Below the pieces are notes generated by a model that did no database searches, had not been told where the DNA came from, and saw only the letters and a list, made by a program, of their open reading frames with translations. From assembly GCF_016801865.2 (NCBI RefSeq), contig NC_068938.1, positions 135,388,998-135,452,997 on the forward strand: a stretch of DNA of 64,000 nt, given 5' to 3'. Each line of letters opens with the position of its first letter. Position 1 is the stretch's first letter. This stretch comes from Culex pipiens pallens (Eukaryota; Arthropoda; Insecta; Diptera; Culicidae). Positions 12,850-24,500 of this stretch are shown here, piece after piece. The position numbers and the translations under genes were made by a program.

Positions 12850-14501
12850 ATGGACATCAACAGCTTCCCAAATGAGGTAAGTTTGGATTGAGGTTTAAAT
12901 TTGGAGCTGATAAGCGAATGAGGAAGTGAACTTTTTTTCGTAGGTGCTCTGTCGTGTGTTTGACTTCCTGGTTTGGAGTGATAGAAAGCGAGTTTCGTTG
13001 GTTTGTAGAAGATGGAACGGGATCATCAACTCGGACCGATATCTGCGCCAGGGCAAGCTGATTCTGTATAACTACTCGAAGGTGCAGTTCTTTTCGGGTG
13101 TCGAGGTGGGTCTGTTGAATACACAGCGTAACATTGAGTTTCACTCGAGTGCAATGCTCGACACGGATGAACTGTTGATGACGGTGGCGGAGGCTTTCCC
13201 CAGTGGTGATGCTGTGGCGGAATGCGTTGATCTGTTTCTGAGATCGGACCATGAACAGCTGTTTAGTTCTGTGATATTGAGCTTGCCAAATTTGCATCAG
13301 CTGAAAAGTTTGAGCATTCTAGCGAACGAAGGATTTAAGACGTTCACCAATGGATTGGAGATTAAAAACGACAATGTGCAAAAGCTGAAGCTAACGTTCT
13401 ACCAGAACACCAACTGTCGATTGATTACACCAAAGCTTACCACGTTGAATCTAGTTATAAGGTATCCGAGTGATATAACCCTACTCAATGCGATCAGTCA
13501 TCAATTGAAAGATCTAACAGTCAACTTCCAAAGTAAAGATCTGGTAGCCAAGCTATTCTTTTGCAACTTTGAAAAGCTACAGAGACTTCATCTGTCAATC
13601 GCCAACGACAAATATCTACCGTACATGGTGACCCCGTCAGCTGTAAGCAATTGGAACGAAATCAAACAGTTCACCGAATCCATCAAAACCCTCAAAATCC
13701 TGGAAATCGTCGACAAGTGCAACATGCTACGCCACACCTACCTAAAAGTCTTCGTCTACGCAGAATCCCTCACTCACCTAACCGTAAACTACATCATCCT
13801 CGACTCCACCATCCTGGAGTTCATCTCCAACTTCAAGAAACTTCAATATCTCAACCTCGTCGGTTGCTCCACCGTTGGTGAACCAGTCTCCCTCGACCTC
13901 CCCAACCTGCGCGAGCTCCTAATGCCGTACAAACACTACTCCACCCTCCCCTGCGTAAACCTGTCCCACCTGACCACCCTATCCTACAGCAGTTCCCAGA
14001 AGAACCACGCCCAGTTCGTGCAGCAAATAACAAAAACCTTTACCAACCTAAAAACCCTCAAGCTGCTCAACTTTGACTACGAACTGTCGCCAACCTGCTT
14101 CCAATTCTTGGACCAACTCAAACACCTGGAATCACTCACCATCAGCGACATGTCGGTCTCGAACCAACTCTTCACCAACTGCCCAACGCTGCTAACGCTG
14201 CAAAAGTTGAAACTGTGGACGGTTGTTACGGTAAGGATCCCGAAATTAATCCTCATTGAATCCCACTAAAAAGATATTATTTCAGGAAATCTCTCTGCTG
14301 GAACACCTCTCGAACAAGTTGCCCAACCTGTACAAGCTGAACATTGACAATTGTTTCTTCTACATTGTAAGTGATTCGACGAGTCAGCTGACGTTCAACG
14401 AGTTGAGGAGGCGGCTGCCGCGCTGTAGGATTTCCACCATTGATACGACCGTGTTTACCAACGAGCAGTACGATCAGAATCCGATCTATATTCCGGGGTA
14501 G
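12850..14501 (+). CDS. F-box / leucine-rich-repeat protein
   Basis: The protein has 509 residues in three exons: 12850-12876, 12944-14230 and 14286-14501, all with GT-AG introns in phase 0. The first exon gives only MDINSFPNE, which completes an F-box with exon 2: FPNEVLCRVFDFLVWSDRKR followed by VSLVCRRWNGII (residues about 5-40). F-box proteins bind Skp1 and present substrates to an SCF ubiquitin ligase. The rest is a series of irregular leucine-rich repeats (LKSLSIL, VQKLKLTF, LTTLNLVI, LQYLNLVG, LKTLKLLNF, LESLTISD, LYKLNIDN), the usual substrate-binding part. It resembles mosquito FBXL-type proteins; the specific target is unknown. A polyadenylation signal AATAAA lies at 14632. The start was chosen because it supplies the conserved first half of the F-box. 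Confidence 0.88.
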
Positions 14502-14631
14502 AGAGTTTGTGGTGAAGTGAGACAAGGGTCTCGAAGTAATAGGTGCTAATGCTAACTTTATTTTAGAGGGTTTTAACACGGTAAACTTTAGTGACTATAA
14601 GATTAATAATACTGCGTTTGTGATAGAATAC

Positions 14632-14637
14632 AATAAA
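14632..14637 (+). terminator. Polyadenylation signal of the F-box gene
   Basis: An AATAAA hexamer lies about 130 nt after the stop codon and is followed by GTT-rich sequence (AAAGTTCTTTGAGTCC), as expected of a cleavage site with a downstream element. Confidence 0.65.
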
Positions 14638-15718
14638 GTTCTTTGAGTCCGTAAAAAAAACTTGAATGTTATTTAATTGTTTATTTGAAATGAACAGAAT
14701 GCCACTAAACTTGTGCGATGAAATGCTCCAAAAAACCACCAATATTATCAGTTAGAAGTTATAATCAGCAGAAAAACAGGGTTTTAAAATCATGTTGATT
14801 GCACTTCAATGCCCATTGAAATGCTGTTTTTTTTTAATTAAATTTTGCCTCTTGATTGTTCTTAATTGTTGATTGTTTTGAAGGGGGAGAGGTCGGCATC
14901 TACTTGTTTTTTCTACAATTTTTTTTTTTTTTTTTGCGGAGCGAGGTGGGACAGCTAGGATCAAGTCAGTTCAAGTCCGGTTGTGTCAAGGAAAGGTAAT
15001 GAATGTGTTAGCCTGTGAAGCGCCACTTACACCCCATGGGGAGCGGGGAAAGAGGACATGATTGGGCAGGCTATAATGAGATTGTGTATGTGAGAGTGTG
15101 TATTGTTGTAAATATTCTAATTTGACATTTCGCTCTCTATCGCCGCTCCCCACAGTGTCATAAAAACACCGTCTGCAAGAGCCCCCCAAAAACTAGTTTT
15201 GAAGGTTCTAACTGTTAAAAATAAAACTGTTAAAACTCCCAAAACCAGGATCAAGTAGCACGTGCAAACGGAATACGTTTTCCATACGCTAACGGACTTT
15301 TACTGATTGACGACTTGACTGTTCCAACAAAGCAATAAACGCAAAATTAATTTTAAGGGAAAATACCAGAAAAACTTTTTTTTTTTTAAATGGAAATTAC
15401 TGTATATATAACCTGTAAGCCATCGAGACAGATAAAATAAGAATCCAAAAGCCGATTCAATTAGAATATCTAAGCAAAGCATGATCGTAATTTTGAGATC
15501 ATATTAACAAAAAGAAAGTTGAAATAAAAACAGATAGACCGTCAAATTGAAAAAAGAAAGCATCGAAATATGAAAATTTAAGAAGTAAATAAATCTTCTA
15601 CAGAAGGAGGAAAACAAAGAGAGATTGACAACCAGTGAGCCGACTATAAACAATAAAGACAACTAAAGTCACATACCTGATGATGGGTAATACCTTGGGT
15701 AATACCCATCTTACCGTA
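14638..15718. other. Non-coding intergenic DNA
   Basis: AT-rich DNA with T-runs at 14,920 and 15,370 and a GC-richer patch at 14,990-15,190. A small direct duplication of GGGTAATACC occurs near 15,685-15,707. No gene was recognised. Confidence 0.35.
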
Positions 15719-15859
15719 GCTGAAAAAAGGCACTTTTTGCGGGAGCTGCAATTGCTTGATGGCCTACATGCCCTGGCGATCCCCAAGTTGAAGTTTCAAT
15801 CGCTTAGAGCCGCATACGGAGCATCACGTAGACGCTGTAGTTTCTCATCGTCCTTTTAG
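15719..15859 (+). pseudogene. Unrecognised coding-like segment, possible terminal exon or gene remnant
   Basis: An open frame from 15719 to a TAG at 15857-15859 reads AEKRHFLRELQLLDGLHALA and continues with IPKLKFQSLRAAYGASRRR. Its composition is protein-like and clearly different from its AT-rich neighbours, and a TAG acceptor-like dinucleotide precedes it. I do not recognise the family. It could be the last exon of an unseen gene or a duplicated exon fragment. Confidence 0.3.
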
Positions 15860-17709
15860 TGTTCGTCTTCCTTCCTTGTGGTGTAAGCTGCTTTCTTTGG
15901 TTGTTCTTGTTTTATTTCTCGACCCTTGATCTGGAACTGGTTCGAAAAGAACAGAAAAAAGGACAGCAGTATCTTCCGAAAATAGACTAATTATTCGTTT
16001 ATGGAAAACTAACTAACTTGAATCAACAACCTTAACTAAACTGTCTAAAAGTATTTTTTTTTTTTTTTTGGGAGGGTGGTCCAGCCGCACATCGTTGATG
16101 TTGAAACCTCTAAACTGGGCCCTCGTCCTGTCACGTCCGTCAGTAGTCTTGTCGTACATTACAACTAGAATCAAATCTGCCAATGAATTAGTACACTTCG
16201 ACCAAATAAACACTGACGCTGTATGGATCTTACTCTAGAATAAATGCACAGTTGTGTGTTATTCATAAGTCCAACTTATTCAACTATTCATTTAAGTCCA
16301 AATATTCATTTGCTAACTACTTTGGATTGAAAATCTAAACTTTAATCTAAAATCCTCTAAACTTAATGTTCAAAACTAAACATTCCTTTAACTGTTGTAG
16401 TACTACTTTTATCAAAAACAATAAAAATTTATGAACTGATATACAAATTGGATAGAAATCGCGATTTGAAAAAGAAATGACCATTTACGTCAAAAGATCC
16501 GTAGTTCCTCGATTCGCAACAATGGTCGATACAACCATAATCCGAAAACCGTTAGTTCAACATATCAACGAAATTTGTCCGATATCATTACATTATTGAT
16601 TGATCGAGACTCTATGGACAATTTGACATAAAAGAATGCCTAGTATTCTACATCAATCAAAGTTTATTGACAGCATTACTCTAACTTAACAATTGCAACT
16701 AATTTTAACATCAAATAGATTTGGAAAGGTTACAGATTTATATTAAATGCTAATGCTAAGCAAAAAATCAATTGTACTATCCTGAAGTCCCACCTAAATC
16801 CCACATTGTGATAGTGAAAAAGTCACAGAAGCAGCGGTTTCTTGTGCAATTGTGATATTTTCACTATCGGAGAACTACCTAGTTCACGAAGACAGCTTAT
16901 CGGTCAACGCTTAAGCCCTGGGGCTGCGGCAAAGCGAGTTCTCGTAGCATGAAGTGGTGTCCATAGTGCTTATAAAAAAGAATGTATACCCAAATTTTAA
17001 CTAATGCACTAGGATCAAATCATGCCCCTTGACTTTACAAGGCCCAGGGATATACTAGTTTTTTCTACCATTTGATTTAAAATTTAATTTAGTAATTGGC
17101 TTTCAAACTATTCATTGATCGATTGATTGTTATTCGGTAGGAAAAGCCACCAAAGCAGTAGCACCAAAAACCTACATCATTTTAATACAATATAAATAAA
17201 TGTTAGTGTTTAATTTTTTTTAAATATCCAGTCAAGCTCCATTGGTTTCCACCTGTGAAGGAGTTAGGTTCATCCTGGCAAAAGAAATCTGAAATGATAT
17301 AAAAGAAAGTGCATAGATTAAGGCGATAAAGGCGAAAATATAGAATAAAGATAATTATGTCGGAAAACTAACTTTTTAAACTGAGTTTTAGAAGGAAAAA
17401 AAAGATTGGAAAATAAAATAGTCTACTATGTAACAAGAAAATCAAAAGATTTAAGGATATGTTTAATAACAGTGGGTTCATTCAAAAAAGAGAGCAATTT
17501 GTTTTTAAATATTGATACGCTTTGACAATCACCAAATCTATTCCAAAAATAATTATATAATTGAGCATCTTTCGCCGGCTAATGTTGACATATTGGGTCG
17601 GTCTAATAAAGAATGGCTTCTGGTAAAGCGTTGATGGTTAGATAATTTGAATTTTGTATTACTGTGAGTTTGTTCATGTAAAATAAATAAATGAAGCAAC
17701 ATGTTTGAA
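15860..17709. other. AT-rich intergenic DNA
   Basis: No gene is seen. There is a T-run at about 16,050 next to a GC-richer 150-bp patch of unknown origin. At 16,810-16,875 the words GATAGTGAAAA and TTTTCACTATC could form a small hairpin. The region from about 17,250 to 17,700 is probably the 3' part of the LINE fragment annotated next. Confidence 0.35.
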
Positions 17710-18180
17710 TTACATTAATAGCTCTGACAGGAATGATGTTTTGTTAAAGTTGTCCAAATCGGCAGAGTGACTTCGCAGTGGTTTTTTTTTATAAATTATT
17801 CTTAAGATTTTACTTTGGGCTATTTGAAGTTTGTTAATCAAAATATTACAGGAGTTTCCCCAAACTGAAGTTATGTAAGATAAGTGAGAATTAAATAATG
17901 AATGATATACTATCAAAAGTACACTAGCAGTTAATTTGTGTTTAATGTTATAGATATGTAATTCCAATAATCTTGTTGAGTTAGTTCAATAAATTATTAA
18001 TATGTGACGACCAATTCAATTTATTGTCTAAAATGACACCATGATATTTACATTCGTCTACTATTTTTACATCAGCAAAATTGGTTCTAGCTAAATTTAA
18101 TGGATTCACCGTTGAGCGATTCGAATTTTTAATATTGATTATGTTGGATTTATTTGGGAAGAATGGGGCCCAGGAGACAT
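17710..18180 (-). pseudogene. Decayed LINE fragment, C-terminal part of reverse transcriptase
   Basis: Two adjacent minus-strand frames give the typical end of a non-LTR retrotransposon polymerase: DECKYHGVILDNKLNWSSHI, then LFNSHLSYITSVWGNSC, LQIAQSKILRIIYKKKPLR and HSADL. Known elements of the CR1/L2/Rex1/Daphne type carry this block (YLGV.LD..L.W..HI ... SHL.YG...WG ... LQ..Q.K..R). The two halves are in different frames, and the 5' part with the endonuclease and the YADD catalytic motif is absent. The copy is therefore dead and 5'-truncated. Confidence 0.75.
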
Positions 18181-19058
18181 TGCAATGCATAGAATTGGAC
18201 TTCTCAGAAGATCCGTGATTTGCAAGATTTCTCTTTTGGAACCAAGCCATAGAAAACAAATCTTTTTCGCTTTTGAACTTTCTTCACCCACGAAAGAGAG
18301 AAGAGGCGAATCGCGCAAAAAATCGCTTCCGATATTCTCGATCAGTAGAAGATTTTTTTTTGTAAATTTCTTTGTTAGTACCTCTTATTACCACTAAAAT
18401 TAATTTATTTCGTTTTGTTTACAAACATTGTTTATCTATAAAAAGTGACTGGTAATTTTCCGACGTATTATGTTACATCTGCAAGTGTAGTAGTGAAATT
18501 GGTGTTCTTCCGAATAATCCAGATGATGATTTTATGAATTTCATTTTACCGATCTTGTGCGCGAGAGAGAAGAGCCATAATCTCTCCAAAGTTTTCCTCT
18601 GAATAAGCGTCAAAAGATTTTCTTTTTCTTCCATCGCTGATTGTGATTATCGATACATTTTACCAATTTTGAACTTTTTATATGTCCACAATTTGTACTG
18701 ATTGATTTAAGGTGAATCCGTTGATCATTTTCGAAGAAAATGGATCATCACTTTAAACTGCTTCATTATGAATTCAACAGGGCTGAGCTGTAGGTTAGTC
18801 GAGGTTAGTCGTCGACTAACATATTGTTTAAAAACATTTCGCCCTACAATTTGGCGCCCTCAGCAGGGCCCAAGAGAAACTTTGCATTTTGCAAATATGT
18901 CAAGTTGCCGATTTGTGCTGCGCCTTCATGAAAAAGATAAGAGAACTGATTCCATCAAATAAACCATGAAAAAATGAACATTTGTTATTTTGACGATTAA
19001 AAATCTGAAAATTGAGACAAAAAGGTTGGGCAGGCCTGATCTAAATCAAATCTAAAAA
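18181..19058. other. Non-coding DNA with MITE-like fragments
   Basis: No gene is seen. About 18,710-18,760 (GTGAATCCGTTGATCATTTT) is an inverted relative of 28,740-28,785 in the p38 intron, so both belong to one small repeat family. Confidence 0.35.
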
Positions 19059-20063
19059 TGTATATTAGGGTGGGTACGTTTTTCAAAAAGTTCTCGCATC
19101 AAGTTTTAGTATGGTTCCCCTTATAGGGCATGCCCATAGGGACTTTCATGCCAAATATCAGCCCATTTGGTTGTAAACTGGCTGCGCGCATCAGAGTTAA
19201 AGTTTACATGTGAATTACTATGGGAAATTGGAACTTTTTGTTCAAACGCTTCTACAGGTCTGGGAAAATCACGCGCCAACTTCTGGTATGGTCAGGCCTA
19301 TGGGGAATGGTCTGGAGAACACTTTTCCCGAAGAGAGCATATGGATTCGTTGTCCCTAGACCTGGCGCATCGGCAAACAATCCGATGTCTCCGGAATCAA
19401 CGGTTTTCCCTCAAAAAGCATTAAATTTTCCTTAGCATGCTATGAAAGCTTGATGAACACCGCGACGCCATACGTCAGGCAGCTACCACGTGGTTGAAAT
19501 ATTTGCAAAAAAATACAAATTTGCTAATCAAAGATTCTGAATTCGACTAAATAATATCAGGATTGCTCAAAATGATCATTTTCTAGTTAAAAGAAGGTTT
19601 GCAATTGAATATTCCAGCCGTTTCTCACCCACGTGCTAGCTGCCTGACGTATGGCGTCGCGGTGTTCATCAAGCTTTCATAGCATGCTAAGGAAAATTTA
19701 ATGCTTTTTGAGGGAAAACCGTTGATTCCGGAGACATCGGATTGTTTGCCGATGCGCCAGGTCTAGGGACAACGAATCCATATGCTCTCTTCGGGAAAAG
19801 TGTTCTCCAGACCATTCCCCATAGGCCTGACCATACCAGAAGTTGGCGCGTGATTTTCCCAGACCTGTAGAAGCGTTTGAACAAAAAGTTCCAATTTCCC
19901 ATAGTAATTCACATGTAAACTTTAACTCTGATGCGCGCAGCCAGTTTACAACCAAATGGGCTGATATTTGGCATGAAAGTCCCTATGGGCATGCCCTATA
20001 AGGGGAACCATACTAAAACTTGATCCGAGAACTTTTTGAAAAACGTACCCACCCTAATGTATA
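19059..20063. mobile_element. Near-perfect 1-kb palindromic element (foldback)
   Basis: Inverted arms run 19065-19489 and 19633-20057 around a loop of about 140 bp. An identical 85-residue frame reads on + (19167-19424) and on - (19698-19955), at equal distances (102 bp) from the two ends, so the arms are the same over at least that length. Outer ends are TTAGGGTGGGTACG and its complement, with TGTATA directly outside both (19059-19064 and 20058-20063). The mirrored frames have no known domain and are treated as shadows. A transcript across it would fold into a 425-bp double-stranded stem. Confidence 0.8.
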
Positions 20064-20339
20064 TAATTATGCGGTCATTGACGTCCTAGTTGGCAATCAT
20101 TGATTAATTACTATTTCCATAACATTACAAGGAATGGGATCATCGTCACCAAAAAGTATCAACACATGTAGGGTACTATTCTAAAGAAATTGTTGCAGGA
20201 ATTTTGCCAAAATATTAATAGCGACACAAAATTTATATCTTTGAACAAAAAATCATGGCAATGATGGAAGTCTTCACGTCAACCAAACTGAGAATAGATT
20301 TTTTTGGTTTCATGTCTGAAACCGCGCAATAACACAACC
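20064..20339. repeat. Fragment of a repeat shared with the p38 intron
   Basis: About 20,075-20,180 (CATTGACGTCCTAGTTGGCAA and onward) is an inverted copy of 27,368-27,475, the sequence that flanks the GGGAAATCCCGGG element. No gene is seen. Confidence 0.5.
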
Positions 20340-20634
20340 CCCGTTATTCTCGACACTGCAAGCTGACAGCTCCCTTGACACCGTTACGTTCACTTTGTCA
20401 GTTTCGATTCCCTTTCCCACAGCTCTTCGTTCTAGTGTCAATCTTCACTTTCGCTACTGCTGTTCAGTTCCTTCGTAGCTTCGGTCTTGACCACATCGCA
20501 CTGGTACCGAGTTCCGCGTTCGTTCGTTCGTTCTGCTCTCCTATGTAGGTGCCGGACGTTCGTTCTCACACCAGCTTACCGAGTACTGAGTAGTGTTTCC
20601 CGAGTTCGCGTGTCGTCTACTAGCTTTTTCGTAG
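20340..20634 (+). promoter_or_regulatory. Probable promoter / 5' leader of the p38 kinase gene
   Basis: This is a GC-rich island of about 300 bases in otherwise AT-rich DNA, with a GTTCGTTCGTTCGTTC tract at about 20,520 and an initiator-like TTCAGTTCC at about 20,465. It is the only such island upstream of the first coding exon at 21523. The exact start site and any leader intron cannot be decided by eye. Confidence 0.35.
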
Positions 20635-20878
20635 TAGGGGAACTATACCCTTTTTAAGCCTATTTCTATTATCGGCCTATCAGCACTTTGATCATGAATT
20701 ACAGCTTAAATAAAGTGTTTTTGACTGTTCCTAAGTAATAAATTGCTCAAATAAAAGTGAGCAAGCAACTCTTCATTGTTGATAAATCTGAAAATGATGA
20801 TTTAATAGCGGAAAACGGCAAAAGTGATGAGAATTGGTCGAACGGCTTAGTGTGATTAAAATGGGTATATTTCCCCTA
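20635..20878. mobile_element. 244-bp MITE in the p38 leader region
   Basis: The left terminus TAGGGGAACTATACCC and the right terminus GGGTATATTTCCCCTA are inverted copies, and the interior is AT-rich and non-coding. The ends begin and finish with TA, as in Tc1/mariner-type MITEs. It separates the GC-rich promoter-like island from the p38 start codon. Confidence 0.7.
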
Positions 20879-21522
20879 TTCAGTGTGGGATATTCCCGAT
20901 AGTTTTTTGTATCAGTGACGGCCGGGCGTTAATCGACTTCTGTGACGTGTCCCTGGATGGCTAATGGGAAGGAAATGAGGCAAAAATAGCATCGTTTCTT
21001 TTGATACTTATTGCGGGAGACGGTGTCGCGTCTAAGCCATAATAATATAATACACATCTGAAGGTAGTTTGAAGAAGATTGTGAGAGAGAGGTGTGTGCG
21101 GAAGAGAGCTTGTTTATTTTTGGTCTATTTCTGAGCTTGAAGAAGTCGCTGCATAACACCGACACCGTGTGACCTGTACAATATTTTTTACACTTTGTTG
21201 GGTTGTGCCAGCGGGGAAAAGGAAGGCTTACTGACCGGGTTATACAAGTACAGATAAGCGAGTTTGCAGTCTGAGTGACTTCATTAGGGAAAATTATCAA
21301 CCTGGACGATATTGGACGCGCATTAAAACGGTGGTTCCACCTTATCTCGTATTTCAGCAGTTATCAGCAGAAGAAGCCATCATCGTTACCTGCAAAGAAG
21401 AGACTCGTCGCCGGCCTTAAAACAGTTTGTTTACAGCGGTTTATACTAGGAATAAGGTGTGAATATTAGCAGTGAAAATAACCCCATAAGCAGTTATAAG
21501 TGAGGAGTGTGGGAATTTCGTC

Positions 21523-24500
21523 ATGCCGAAATACTACAAGGTCGAGATCAACAAAACGGAATGGGAAGTACCGGAAAAGTACCAGATGCTGACCCCGGTA
21601 GGGAGTGGTGCCTATGGGCAAGTTTGGTAAGTCTCGTCCACCCCTGTTCTTCCTGACAATCTGTACATCATCTGGTTTAATACATTCAGAGAGAGGCTGG
21701 CTGGCTGGCTAGCGAAACTAATGACGTCATGTTTGCGTTGGCATTCGAGGGATGTTCATTCGCAGAGATGTTGACACACAGCGTTGACAGAGACACACGG
21801 GAATGAATGGCAACCTTTGCATTCATCGAAACCGGTCCTGGTTGGTATAGTGCTGTGATGGTGCTTGCCAACCAACCCACACACCGTTTTGTTTCGTTCC
21901 CTTCGAAGAACTCAAGGTGTGATGTGAAGAATCGAATTAGCAATGCTGAGATGTAAATATTGATATTGCTGGCTAGATTGTAGCACGTTCACTTTGTGAA
22001 TAAACTAAGGGCAAACCAGAAGTAAAAGTGCACATAACATGCTACAGTTGAAGTTTGGTCACGATGCTGATTCCAAGTCGTGAACTGGCTCTAATTGGTC
22101 GGTCAAGTAGTAGCGAAAAAAAAGGCAACAAGCACTAATTTATATTTACTGATCGCGATATCGTTCTGGCAGCCGTTTTTTAGTCCATCAACGTCAACGA
22201 CGTCTCGACTGCTCTCGGAGGCTAATAAATGCCGTCTCTTGGATAATAATATGCGGCTTTATCTGCCCGCTTGCGTAATTCGTTATTATGTGTTTTGCAT
22301 ACGCGATGTTACGAGTAGAAAAAGAAACATGCGAAACGCACAAAAGTTTGATTGTTTAACTTTTTGTTAGATGTGGCAAGGGTAAAATGGAGATGATCGA
22401 TTAAATTTAGATCAATTTATTACTCACTCTTTCTTAGTTTGAATAGTTTTAATTTTCATTTTTTTTTTAATATTTGTTTCGTGACTTCACACTATAAAAT
22501 AATCCTAATACAAGATAATGGTTATGCACCGAGAAAAAGAGTTCCCAAAAATCGTGAACAAGCGTTCATGAATATGGGAACCTCGAACAAAGCATTCAAA
22601 TGCCATGGTACGTTTTTCAAAATCGTACCATGGGATTTGAACACTTTGTTCGTGGTTCCCATTTTCATGAACGCTTGTTCACGATTTTGGGAACTCTTTT
22701 TTCTCCGTGTAGTGTAGATAAGTCGAGTACTGGGCAATTCTTGTTCTTCGAAAACTTTTTTTTAATTTTGTTGATGTTTATCTTCTTTCATTTTTATTAT
22801 TATTTTCGTGTGCATCTATGTTGTTTAGTTTTAGTTTTGTTAGGCTGGTACAAATATTTAAAATTATATTTTTTTTATACTGGCACTTGCTAAAAATTAA
22901 AAAAATATTCTTTTTACTCTATTGACGAGACAACATTATGAAAATATTAACAAATGTGTAAACAATTTCTTTTTAGATCATATGTTGATAAATTTTACTA
23001 AAGTAAACGAAATTAAAATAAAATAAAGGGAAAATAGATGATAAACGGTGACGAAACAATTGCACAAGAGGAAATCTATGAGATTTCGGCCATCTGATTT
23101 TTTTTGCATTCATAATCTGGCTGAAACTTGTTGTGTTCCCGTATGCCATTTTGCGTCGTAAGTTTGTCCATATCATTTGCCATACAAATTGGCAGCTGTT
23201 CATACAAAAACGATACAGCCCAGACTGGATTATCCGAAGTTTCGATTATCCGAAGGTTTATAGGAAACTTCGGATAATCAAATCATGACCATTTTTTTTC
23301 GTTTTTTTCTTACTTTTCTTACATCAAATTCGAGTTCTGCGAACCATTTTGAGTCAAATTTGATTAGGCCGTTGCAAATATTTTTTGAAGTTTATGTCCC
23401 TCGACTCTGACCAAAGTCGAGGGGGGGGGGGCAAAAAAATAAAAAAAAGTATAAAAATTTAAATTACGAGTCATGGTTTCACCATTTTAATGAAAAAAGT
23501 GTTTTAAAATGCATTATACACCTGTCCAGTTGTTTTGCAATCATTAGTTTCAAAAATATCTAAGTATTAACGAAAATTTTATTTTTTGCGAAAAAAACAT
23601 TTTTTGCGGTGCTGTACATTGGAATTTCATAAAAATTGAAAACATTTTTAAACAAGCCCAAACATGCCCAAATCAGTTGATTAGACTTTTATTTTCGTGG
23701 AAATTTATAAGTTTTTTGGAAAAATATTTTTTTTGCCCCCTGATTTTCAGACCAATTTTGAAGGGGGGGGGGGCGACATAAACTTTGAAAAATATTTGCA
23801 ACGGCCTTAGTTGAAAATAGTTAGTTACGGGACCATCCATAAACCACGTGGCCCGTGCACCCCTTGGGGGGGGGGGGGGGGCATTTGGCGATTGTCCACT
23901 ATCCATACAAAAGAGATTTTATTCGTATGGCAATTGTCCACGATGGGGGGGGGGGGCGGTTGGATTTTCCAAAAAAAGTGTCCACGTGATTTGTGGATGG
24001 TCCCTACACAATATATTTTTTTTATACTTCAACTCCGCCATCTCGGATTTAAAAAATTTCTGATAGAATTGAATTTTTTTTTTAAATAATTTTTTGCCAT
24101 TATACATTGATTTCCAAAAAATACACTAATTTGTTTTTTTTTGTTTTTTTGGGGGCATACTGCCATTTTTTCAGAATATTACAGAAAAGGCAAAACATCT
24201 TTGGCCAAGCTATCTTTGAAAAAAGTCATTTAATTTTTTTTGTAAAATTTTAATTTTAAAAAATCATTTAAAAAAAAATAAATAGTTTATTTTGGAAATA
24301 AATCTTTAGGAAAAAAAGGGTTTTTAGAATCAGAAAAAAAGATTAATCCGTGAATAATATTTATTCGTCCAGTCCTCAACTTTGCCTACACAGAAAAGAA
24401 AATCTTAATTTTACAATCGATGTGTATTCAGTGTAAAATTAAAGGATAAGCTGTGCTCCTTTTATGTGCACGGCATCCAATGTAAATTCACATGATTTTT

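Noticed and set aside
19167..19955. Identical 85- and 71-codon frames on both strands
   Set aside because: They are mirror images in the arms of a palindrome, with no known domain and no initiation or splice context.
23864..23957. Long G-runs as quadruplex or regulatory signals
   Set aside because: They sit at the same places in copies of MITE families and are probably slippage expansions of a short C/G tract in the element.
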